Shown here in pieces: positions 54,207 to 64,000 of a stretch of DNA of 64,000 nt. Every line of letters starts with the position of its first letter. The stretch's first letter is position 1. The notes beneath the pieces are model-generated. The model saw only the letters and a program-made list of their open reading frames with translations. It was not told the origin of the DNA and did no database searches. The position numbers and the translations under genes were made by a program. Origin of the DNA: Theodoxus fluviatilis (Eukaryota; Mollusca; Gastropoda; Cycloneritida; Neritidae); contig JAWQFJ010000564.1 in assembly GCA_034096865.1 (NCBI GenBank), positions 324,807 to 388,806 of the forward strand, given 5' to 3'.

Positions 54207-54258
54207 GCTGACCAGCAGGTCCAAGTCACGAAAGAGTACGTTCGACTTGCTGGTCAGC
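54207..54258. other. Inverted repeat (hairpin-forming)
   Basis: Arms 54,207-54,224 (GCTGACCAGCAGGTCCAA) and 54,241-54,258 pair with two mismatches over 18 bases, leaving a 16-nt loop. No T-run follows, so it does not resemble a terminator. It may be part of a short interspersed element. Confidence 0.7.
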
Positions 54259-54259
54259 A

Positions 54260-56100
<1,841 letters not shown>

Positions 56101-56255
56101 GACATTATTCACGCGAGATACTTCCGGTTTTCAAATCAAGGCAGACTGGGAAAACATCATGGCGTCTTCTATGGCCAGCACCAGTACCAGTACATGGAGT
56201 GGAAATCTCCTTCATTCTCGCATGGAAATGTTGAAATATGGGCAAGTGATGTTGT
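56101..56255 (+). repeat. Dispersed repeat, copy 1 of an inverted pair
   Basis: Matches the reverse complement of 57,238-57,409 over about 150 bp. A core of about 65 bp (56,145-56,210) is nearly identical and encodes, after an ATG, MASSMASTSTSTWSGNLLH in both copies. Downstream a 10-bp difference shifts the frame. It could be a mobile element end or a duplicated first exon; I do not recognise it. Confidence 0.85.
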
Positions 56256-56730
56256 TTTTCTTGTTTATAGCTGGGAAACTGTAATGTTTACACCAGGAAG
56301 CAAGAGCATTCTATCACTTCGCACGACCTAACATAGTAACAACCTCTACTCATGAGAAACCTATTGTGATTGGTACAAAAATATAAATCAGCCAATGGTA
56401 GAGTATAGTCTTGATCACACCGGACATGTTGATGTCGGCATGGCAGACGATGCAAGCCCAGCTGGCAGTAGTCGCTTATCTCGCAGTTTTGACTCAAAAT
56501 TAAGAATATCATCAGATATAACAAACTATCTGCAAAGACAGCCCATGGTTATATTAGCGTAATAAATTAACATATAGGCTTACTGACCTTATTTCAAGAA
56601 ACACCAGTCATAATGATAAACACTACAGATCTAGATCTACAAGAGAGAAGGGTAACCTGTTTTACCTCCGATGTCATGCACAAATCCTTCGACGAACTTT
56701 TCGTATCCTTTCCCTTTCTTTCTACTGGGT
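56256..56730. other. AT-rich unique sequence between the inverted copies
   Basis: Nothing recognised. Confidence 0.4.
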
Positions 56731-56732
56731 AT

Positions 56733-56784
<52 letters not shown>
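56733..56784. repeat. (TAG)n microsatellite, LINE tail
   Basis: Seventeen TAG units at the 3' end of the minus-strand LINE remnant. Confidence 0.97.
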
Positions 56785-57247
56785 ATGTAGGCCGTGAAGC
56801 CTTTTGAACGCCCCATCGTAATGTGTTGCGTTATATATATAACATAAGGTCTTAGCGCAATTTTCCCAGTAGGTTTTTGAAAACGTTAGTAGTCGGTGCA
56901 GTCTTGAGCTGAAACGGAAGGTTATTCCACAGGTTAGCAACACGATTACTGAAACAATACTTTCTTAGGTTAGTATTACTACGTTGAACACTTTTCCGTC
57001 TGCATTTCTCGTACTGGTACAACTTGGTGACTAAAGAAGTCGCTCCACTCCACGTCTACGAGATTATTGTATGATTAATAAGTCTCTATTAGGTCACCAC
57101 GAATCCTTCTTCCTTTTAGTGAGTGCAGATTCAAATACTCTAAGCGATCGCTGTAAGACATCTCCCGACATTCACTCAACAACTTGGTAGCCCTGCGCTG
57201 GACTCGCTCCACAGCCTCTGATTGTCTTTTTAAATGTGGGTACCAAC
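56733..57247 (-). mobile_element. LINE remnant (CR1-like C-terminus) with (CTA)n tail
   Basis: On the minus strand from 57,247: WYPHLKRQ, then EAVERVQRRATKLLSECREM, YSDRLEYLNLHSLKGRR and IRGDLIETY (ending in a stop near 57,075). After a frame change come RSNTNLRKYCFSNRVANLWN and NLPFQLKTAPTTNVFKNLLG. These are the classic final motifs of a CR1/jockey-type reverse transcriptase protein (VQRRATKL; RRIRGDLI; FSNRV-x3-WNNLP). Only the last ~140 codons remain. The 3' end leads into about 17 CTA units (56,784-56,733, minus strand). The fragment begins where the dispersed repeat copy 2 ends, so it is 5'-truncated. Confidence 0.85.
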
Positions 57248-57409
57248 ATCACTTGCCCATATTTCCGCATTTCCATGCGAGAATGGAGGTACATGCAGGA
57301 GATTTCCACTCCATGTACTGGTACTGGTGCTGGCCATAGAAGACGCCATGATGTTTGCCCAGTCCGTCTCGTTTTCGATTTCAAAATGGCCGCTGCGTGA
57401 ATAACGTCT
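57238..57409 (-). repeat. Dispersed repeat, copy 2 of an inverted pair
   Basis: Reverse-complement match to 56,101-56,255. It includes a GACGTTATTCACGC start, the shared ATGGCGTCTTCTATGGCCAG core and the CAAGTGATGTTG end, where the LINE remnant begins. Confidence 0.85.
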
Positions 57410-58080
57410 ATTGGTCCGCAGGTCAGCAGTGTCTCGGGCCCCGACTAATGGCCGTCCGTCGTTTGCGTTTACAACACCTCTGTCGCCAGCGCGAGCAGCC
57501 ATGGGCCACGGGCCTGCCCCGACTAAGCCCGGAATGCTTTGTCGGCCCAAGTGCTGGCTATCGCGGCGCCGATCGCCGTGTCCACACCAGTGACCATCGA
57601 CGGCCATCAAGTGATCATCAAGGCAGGGCGAGATGTGCCAATGGGCCCAGGCATCATCGCTGTGGAGATTTGATCGGAGGAGCAACGAGCGATCATCGCC
57701 CGATCTGCACAGGGGATGCCCCCTTAAAGGCCATCAGGGTTGACCAGTCGCGCCGTACAGCGGCAGGCGGGCTGGCAGGGGACCCGCTAGAATGGGGATC
57801 GGAAATGAGGCAGGGGCAATGGAGGCGTGACTCGAGGGCGTGAAATGTGAATGTGTGTTTAAGAGTGTGCGATTTCCACTCTATTAGGAACACGTTGCTG
57901 TCGTGGGAATGATCTAGTTAGTATATCGTCATAATGGACTTGCACCCGCATTGCTTTACCAGTAGATCTTTGTTTCATCATCGTTACGCATGGCCGAACA
58001 TTTGTTCGTTTGTTTTTTCTTCTTTTTCTTATGAAAAAACATTTCTTTACCAAAAACATCTTGCTTAGCAATTAAGATTT
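57410..58080. other. Unique sequence, no gene supported
   Basis: GC-rich to about 57,840, AT-rich afterwards. Frames up to 162 codons on opposing strands, no domain. Confidence 0.4.
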
Positions 58081-58085
58081 GCCTG

Positions 58086-58124
58086 TCTGTTCGTCCATCC
58101 GCCCGTCCGTCCGTCTGTCCGTCC

Positions 58125-58158
<34 letters not shown>
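58086..58158. repeat. (CCGT)n/(CTGT)n microsatellite
   Basis: CCGT/CCAT-type units grading into CTGT, as at 4.6 and 15.0 kb. Confidence 0.95.
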
Positions 58159-58159
58159 A

Positions 58160-59541
58160 CAGTCACTCGCCAAAATTAATTTTATAAATAAATCGGAGAA
58201 CAAAGTTTACACTGATGTAACGTTTATAAAACTCAAATTTTCATTGTCGAAATTCTTTCACTCATGTCCACATCAGGTGTAAGATTTTTACTCTCAGAAA
58301 TATCCGAGATGTCATGACAGATGATGAAAATATCTCCTATGAATTAGTACTGAACAAGGCAGAAGTATCAACTGGACCACACTGGAAACATAATTAATAG
58401 CGACAGTACCTTAAGAAATCATATCCCTTCAAAACGGTTTCCACACAAGGCACTAATTGCCAAGTAGATATTCTGCTTAACTTCTAATGGAAGAAAGTGC
58501 CGAAACAGCAGAAGAATGTAAGAATATTAATCATTTACATAATTGTTAGACCTTTGCCTGTCTGAACCATTAGTTGTTCGCCCCAGTTATGAAAAGCGTA
58601 TTGGATGGTGAGCGCGAACTCTTTGTGGCCACACTAAAATGGAACAGTTGTGGTGGAGGTAACAGGGCCACATAAAATAAGGGTCTGCAGGTCGGCCTGA
58701 CTTTTGTCTTTACAGCACGTATTTTGTCGTTTTCCGTCAATATCATTCTGTTATCTTTTGCATGATCGACAAAAAGTGTAGGTTCGGCAGAAAAAAATAG
58801 TGTTGGTCAGAGTACCGTAACCAAAGCTTTTGTTTTTGTTTTTTGCTGGCCTTAGAGATGTACGAAGCAGACCAGCGGTTTGCAATGGACCAATCTTGGA
58901 AATCACGTTCTTCGCATCAGTTGTACTTGCAATCTGTCGCACAATGCACCGTCGTAATGTATGCAATTTTACGCACATTTTCAGGCAAGCGCGGCAACAA
59001 AATGGCCGTTTCGTACTACTTCATCCAGACGTTCTTGCATTCACCTGTTTGCCCGCTATTCTCTGTACACTGCAGCGACACTGCTTTATAAAAAAATATC
59101 TAATCGGGTTCCTTTAGCGAGATCAAACGAGTCTCAAACTTTAAAGCTAAATTTTTTTCATAATTAAACGAAATTGTTCTAGTTCAAAGAAATACATATA
59201 CATCGGCTTGAAAAAGTTCACGCATGCTTCGCCAGCAAACGTCTGAGTTGATTAAATCGCTGAAGAAGGCCCACTGACGACAAAATCACAGCCTGCACGC
59301 ACACTGCCAGCAACAAAGGTAAGAGTGGCAACATCTCTCGAGGAGACGGGACGTTTTCTCGACATGACGACAGTCCGGACTGCAGAGAGATGCAGCAGTC
59401 ACACGGGGTTCCGCTCACGCGTCGTCAACAGCGCGGCCGTGCCAGTGTGACGCGTCTCTTCCGTCGTGTCGCGGCGCGTGCATTGAGAGCTTCAGGAAAC
59501 CTTTAAGTGGAGTTGTTATATGGACCCCAGAAGGCCCCGCC

Positions 59542-59545
<4 letters not shown>
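58160..59545. other. Unique mostly AT-rich sequence
   Basis: No gene, RNA or repeat recognised. Confidence 0.45.
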
Positions 59546-59580
<35 letters not shown>

Positions 59581-59880
59581 CTGCTCAGGCACCTGCCAGG
59601 GCGGGGCGGGCAGGTCTGTGATTGATCAGGCCTGGGGCCTCCCACGTCCTGCCGTATCGACCCGCATTCCTACTGCCCGCCCCTTCATTGGGAGCCGTGC
59701 TTCAGGCCGCCCGCGATTGGTCCCGTGCCGTTCTCGGGTGATTCTCCTTGTCCACAACCCGCAAGCACTCATTGGGCGAGCTGTCGAATAATTACTTCGA
59801 GCCTCTCTCCCCGCCTTTCCTCGTGCTCTCGCTCCTCGCTGCAGTGTTGTTGGATAAATAGAGCCCTGCACCTCGCTGTT
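59546..59880. promoter_or_regulatory. Candidate CCAAT-type promoter next to a (CT)n tract
   Basis: A (CT)n run at 59,546-59,578 is followed by GC-rich DNA with three inverted CCAAT boxes (ATTGG near 59,687, 59,715 and 59,771) and an AT-rich GGATAAATAG near 59,850. Multiple ATTGG boxes at short spacing suggest NF-Y-type regulation. No first exon is assigned. Confidence 0.38.
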
Positions 59881-61050
59881 GCCCGTGCCGCCAGAGCTCT
59901 CTGGGGACGTGCTGCCTGTCTGTGTAGGCAGTGCAGCCTCTCACCCCTCCAAGCGCTCTCTAATCCCATGCCGTGTGGTCCGGCACGGCCCGAGGTGCTT
60001 GCAGTACAATGCGTTTCCTGATCGAGACCCCGTGACCGTTTAATTTTGTTTTCTTCTTCAGCACAGTGCTGCCAGTGCTTGGTTTGCTCGAAAATTCGCT
60101 GGTGGGTTTTCTGCACTCTGTCCCGTCTCGGCCGAGATAATCTGCGTCGTGAACTAGAATGTAAATTCATGGCTGGCATCGAGGTGGACATGGGAAAATG
60201 GACATCTTGGGCTATTGCCGAAGCATCACTGTTCCGAAGGATATCTGCTAGGGTGAGGTCACACCGAGAAAATTAAATCATGATGTCGCTTTTCGAGATA
60301 GGTTATTTATAACTTTTTAAAAGTATTTTAAAGTAATGACATCCATGGCATTTCATAAAATAAGTAGATCAATCACTCAGTCAGGAAGTAGACCATAGCA
60401 TACGTCCAAAGCAGCATATATGTGTGTAATGAATAGATATATATAATACGATGGCGGTATATTAAAAAAATCACCATATAAACGATAGCGAATGGGTAGC
60501 TTACAATGTCAGCCATTCACCATCACTGATGTGGAATCCGTGAAACCCCAATGCAAAAATACTATGAAAAACATGCAGTTACAAAATTCACTCGGCTGAT
60601 ACGGTTTTCAGATGAGAAACTCGCACGCTTGGGGGTGTATTCTGTGTTTGGAGTTCGAACAGTGAGATTACACAATAACCCTGAGAGGAAATTGTTCTGG
60701 CCATTCATTCAAAGAGATTATCTGCAACACGTAACTCTCGCAATGTAAACGTGCCATTTTCATACAAAAGATAGGTAACACCGTGGTTTTTTTCTTCTGG
60801 AACGACTGGTCATTCATGTCCTAGCACTTCCAATCTGAGCAGCACTGGGCCAATTAATCAAACATTCACCAGTACCTGACCAAGAGACACATGCATGGAC
60901 ATTGGACAAATGAAGTATTGAACCCTTCTTCACAATGGAAAGGCATTGCTATTACATGTTGGCTTACTGCTGCACGGAGAGATGATCCTTCCAACAAATG
61001 CTATGAATGCACTCCTGACATTTTTGTGCAACGAAGTGGGAACCACCTAA
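59881..61050. other. Unique sequence leading into the terminal minisatellite
   Basis: GC-rich to 60,030, AT-rich at 60,290-60,500. No convincing exon, although an exon of the open frame that follows could begin here. Confidence 0.4.
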
Positions 61051-61053
61051 TGC

Positions 61054-64000
61054 AGGTCGGCACCACGCGGTAGGATGCAACCCTACAACGCCATCGCCAT
61101 CTACTCTTGCAAGTCGGCGTCACGCGGTAGGATGCAACTCTACAACGCCATCGCCATCTACTCTTGCAAGGCACCACGCGGTAGGATGCAACTCTACAAC
61201 GCCATCGCCATCTACTCTTGCAAGGCGCCACGCGGTAGGATGCAACTCTACAACGCCATCGCCATCTACTCTTGCAAGTCGGCACCACGCGGTAGGATGC
61301 AACTCTACAACGCCATCGCCATCTACTCTTGCAAGGCGCCACGCGGTAGGATGCAACTCTACAACGCCATCGCCATCTACTCTTGCAAGGCGCCACGCGG
61401 TAGGATGCAACTCTACAACGCCATCGCCATCTACTCTTGCAAGGCGCCACGCGGTAGGATGCAACTCTACAACGCCATCGCCATCTACTCTTGCAAGGCG
61501 CCACGCGGTAGGATGCAACTCTACAACGCCATCGCCATCTACTCTTGCAAGGCGCCACGCGGTAGGATGCAACTCTACAACGCCATCGCCATCTACTCTT
61601 GCAAGGCGCCACGCGGTAGGATGCAACTCTACAACGCCATCGCCATCTACTCTTGCAAGGCACCACGCGGTAGGATGCAACTCTACAACGCCATCGCCAT
61701 CTACTCTTGCAAGGCGCCACGCGGTAGGATGCAACTCTACAACGCCATCGCCATCTACTCTTGCAAGTCGGCACCACGCGGTAGGATGCAAGTCTACAAC
61801 GCCATCGCCATCTACTCTTGCAAGTCGGCACCACGCGGTAGGATGCAACTCTACAACGCCATCGCCATCTACTCTTGCAAGGCACCACGCGGTAGGATGC
61901 AACTCTACAACGCCATCGCCATCTACTCTTGCAAGGCGCCACGCGGTAGGATGCAACTCTACAACGCCATCGCCATCTACTCTTGCAAGTCGGCACCACG
62001 CGGTAGGATGCAACTCTACAACGCCATCGCCATCTACTCTTGCAAGGCGCCACGCGGTAGGATGCAACTCTACAACGCCATCGCCATCTACTCTTGCAAG
62101 GCGCCACGCGGTAGGATGCAACTCTACAACGCCATCGCCATCTACTCTTGCAAGGCGCCACGCGGTAGGATGCAACTCTACAACGCCATCGCCATCTACT
62201 CTTGCAAAGCGCCACGCGGTAGGATGCAACTCTACAACGCCATCGCCATCTACTCTTGCAAGGCGCCACGCGGTAGGATGCAACTCTACAACGCCATCGC
62301 CATCTACTCTTGCAAGGCGCCACGCGGTAGGATGCAACTCTACAACGCCATCGCCATCTACTCTTGCAAGGCACCACGCGGTAGGATGCAACTCTACAAC
62401 GCCATCGCCATCTACTCTTGCAAGGCGCCACGCGGTAGGATGCAACTCTACAACGCCATCGCCATCTACTCTTGCAAGGCACCACGCGGTAGGATGCAAC
62501 TCTACAACGCCATCGCCATCTACTCTTGCAAGTCGGCACCACGCGGTAGGATGCAACTCTACAACGCCATCGCCATCTACTCTTGCAAGTCGGCACCACG
62601 CGGTAGGATGCAACTCTACAACGCCATCGCCATCTACTCTTGCAAGTCGGCACCACGTGGTAGGATGCAACTCTACAACGCCATCGCCATCTACTCTTGC
62701 AAGTCGGCACCACGTGGTAGGATGCAACTCTACAACGCCATCGCCATCTACTCTTGCAAGGCGCCACGCGGTAGGATGCAACTCTACAACGCCATCGCCA
62801 TCTACTCTTGCAAGTCGGCACCACGCGGTAGGATGCAACTCTACAACGCCATCGCCATCTACTCTTGCAAGGCACCACGCGGTAGGATGCAACTCTACAA
62901 CGCCATCGCCATCTACTCTTGCAAGGCGCCACGCGGTAGGATGCAACTCTACAACGCCATCGCCATCTACTCTTGCAAGGCACCACGCGGTAGGATGCAA
63001 CTCTACAACGCCATCGCCATCTACTCTTGCAAGGCGTCACGCGGTAGGATGCAACTCTACAACGCCATCGCCATCTACTCTTGCAAGGCGTCACGCGGTA
63101 GGATGCAACTCTACAACGCCATCGCCATCTACTCTTGCAAGTCGGCACCACGTGGTAGGATGCAACTCTACAACGCCATCGCCATCTACTCTTGCAAGGC
63201 GTCACGCGGTAGGATGCAACTCTACAACGCCATTGCCATCTACTCTTGCAAGGCGCCACGCGGTAGGATGCAACTCTACAACGCCATCGCCATCTACTCT
63301 TGCAAGGCGCCACGCGGTAGGATGCAACTCTACAACGCCATCGCCATCTACTCTTGCAAGTCGGCACCACGCGGTAGGATGCAACTCTACAACGCCATCG
63401 CCATACACTCTTGCAAGTCGGCACCACGTGGTAGGATGCAACTCTACAACGCCATCGCCATCTACTCTTGCAAGGCGCCACGCGGTAGGATGCAACTCTA
63501 CAACGCCATCGCCATCTACTCTTGCAAGGCGCCACGCGGTAGGATGCAACTCTACAACGCCATCGCCATCTACTCTTGCAAAGCGCCACGCGGTAGGATG
63601 CAACTCTACAACGCCATCGCCATCTACTCTTGCAAGGCGCCACGCGGTAGGATGCAACTCTACAACGCCATCGCCATCTACTCTTGCAAGGCGCCACGCG
63701 GTAGGATGCAACTCTACAACGCCATCGCCATCTACTCTTGCAAGGCACCACGCGGTAGGATGCAACTCTACAACGCCATCGCCATCTACTCTTGCAAGGC
63801 GCCACGCGGTAGGATGCAACTCTACAACGCCATCGCCATCTACTCTTGCAAGGCACCACGCGGTAGGATGCAACTCTACAACGCCATCGCCATCTACTCT
63901 TGCAAGTCGGCACCACGCGGTAGGATGCAACTCTACAACGCCATCGCCATCTACTCTTGCAAGTCGGCACCACGCGGTAGGATGCAACTCTACAACGCCA
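61054..64000. repeat. 54/57-bp minisatellite, about 53 copies, running off the window
   Basis: Head-to-tail units of 54 bp (containing CGGTAGGATGCAACTC and GCCATCGCCATCTACTCTTG) or 57 bp, the latter with AAGTCGGCACC in place of AAGGCGCC. Copies differ at only a few sites. The unit has no stop in one plus frame and in minus frames, so frames of up to 990 codons result on minus. The right boundary is not in the window. Confidence 0.98.
61075..64000 (+). CDS. Possible repeat-encoded protein (open to window end)
   Basis: From the ATG at 61,075 (in-frame stop TAA at 61,048) the plus strand stays open for at least 975 codons with no stop in the window. Each unit encodes an 18-residue repeat (MQLYNAIAIYSCKAPRGR) or a 19-residue version with KSAPRGR. 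Most differences between units are silent in this frame: GCG/GCA (Ala), CGC/CGT (Arg), AAG/AAA (Lys) and ATC/ATT (Ile). The same changes alter amino acids in the minus frames. Non-silent exceptions are Pro to Ser (four units), one Leu to Val, one Leu to Pro and one Tyr to His. Against coding: most of the silent changes are CpG transitions, a tandem repeat without stops is open by construction, and there is no signal peptide, domain or promoter. I keep it only as a hypothesis. Confidence 0.17.
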   Translation, partial: MQPYNAIAIYSCKSASRGRMQLYNAIAIYSCKAPRGRMQLYNAIAIYSCKAPRGRMQLYNAIAIYSCKSAPRGRMQLYNAIAIYSCKAPRGRMQLYNAIAIYSCKAPRGRMQLYNAIAIYSCKAPRGRMQLYNAIAIYSCKAPRGRMQLYNAIAIYSCKAPRGRMQLYNAIAIYSCKAPRGRMQLYNAIAIYSCKAPRGRMQLYNAIAIYSCKAPRGRMQLYNAIAIYSCKSAPRGRMQVYNAIAIYSCKSAPRGRMQLYNAIAIYSCKAPRGRMQLYNAIAIYSCKAPRGRMQLYNAIAIYSCKSAPRGRMQLYNAIAIYSCKAPRGRMQLYNAIAIYSCKAPRGRMQLYNAIAIYSCKAPRGRMQLYNAIAIYSCKAPRGRMQLYNAIAIYSCKAPRGRMQLYNAIAIYSCKAPRGRMQLYNAIAIYSCKAPRGRMQLYNAIAIYSCKAPRGRMQLYNAIAIYSCKAPRGRMQLYNAIAIYSCKSAPRGRMQLYNAIAIYSCKSAPRGRMQLYNAIAIYSCKSAPRGRMQLYNAIAIYSCKSAPRGRMQLYNAIAIYSCKAPRGRMQLYNAIAIYSCKSAPRGRMQLYNAIAIYSCKAPRGRMQLYNAIAIYSCKAPRGRMQLYNAIAIYSCKAPRGRMQLYNAIAIYSCKASRGRMQLYNAIAIYSCKASRGRMQLYNAIAIYSCKSAPRGRMQLYNAIAIYSCKASRGRMQLYNAIAIYSCKAPRGRMQLYNAIAIYSCKAPRGRMQLYNAIAIYSCKSAPRGRMQLYNAIAIHSCKSAPRGRMQLYNAIAIYSCKAPRGRMQLYNAIAIYSCKAPRGRMQLYNAIAIYSCKAPRGRMQLYNAIAIYSCKAPRGRMQLYNAIAIYSCKAPRGRMQLYNAIAIYSCKAPRGRMQLYNAIAIYSCKAPRGRMQLYNAIAIYSCKAPRGRMQLYNAIAIYSCKSAPRGRMQLYNAIAIYSCKSAPRGRMQLYNA

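Noticed and set aside
61001..63973. A 990-codon minus-strand open frame with Lys-Ser-Arg-Trp-Arg-Trp repeats
   Set aside because: It is produced by a 54/57-bp tandem repeat lacking stops in that phase. The recurrent substitutions change amino acids in this frame (Ala/Val, Arg/His, Pro/Leu), the opposite of what selection would leave. The other long minus frame (61,120-63,000) shows the same.

Overview
This is a eukaryotic, animal-type genomic window. It has no compact bacterial gene layout, no operons and no rRNA or tRNA. It is mostly unique non-coding DNA, interrupted every few kilobases by microsatellites, several large minisatellites and decayed retrotransposons. The protein style of the LINE remnants and the extreme load of (CT)n, (TG)n, (CTGT)n and (GAA)n repeats resemble a lophotrochozoan such as a marine gastropod mollusc. 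That assignment is an inference from general familiarity and was not tested by any search.

Layout. 1-29.9 kb is mainly intergenic or intronic sequence with microsatellites, a 28-bp minisatellite (10.9-11.2 kb), two promoter-like patches (about 6.9-7.8 kb and 20.6 kb) and one convincing short exon on the minus strand (26,285-26,395) ending in a perfect splice donor. 30.0-31.1 kb holds a dead LINE. 32.7-33.4 kb is a 44-bp minisatellite followed by an ACC/ACA-rich tract. 36.6-41.9 kb is dominated by simple repeats and a 1.7-kb array of an 18-bp unit. 43.7-44.6 kb holds a second LINE 3' end, followed by a complex microsatellite cluster up to 45.3 kb. 47.5-48.1 kb is a degenerate minisatellite with a 66-bp higher-order unit.

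The clearest protein-coding unit is at 50,574-51,572. It encodes an intact 332-aa MADF/BESS-type DNA-binding protein and lies inside a complete 2,158-bp DNA transposon (50,094-52,251) with TAA target-site duplications and terminal inverted repeats, the signature of the PIF/Harbinger group. The element has no transposase, only the DNA-binding partner, and both ends are filled with short CACTGAC / CGCA-type subterminal motifs.

52.3-55.1 kb is mostly pyrimidine-rich and microsatellite DNA. 56.1-57.4 kb holds an inverted pair of a dispersed repeat with a third LINE remnant abutting one copy. 59.6-59.9 kb looks like a CCAAT-box promoter. From 61.05 kb to the end of the window runs a minisatellite of 54/57-bp units that stays open in a plus-strand frame of at least 975 codons. 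Most of its unit-to-unit changes are silent in that frame, but CpG decay explains much of the pattern.

The genes do not form a pathway. The connecting theme is repeat biology: LINE 3' tails are microsatellites, several minisatellite units are multiples of three, and a transposon carries only an accessory DNA-binding gene.
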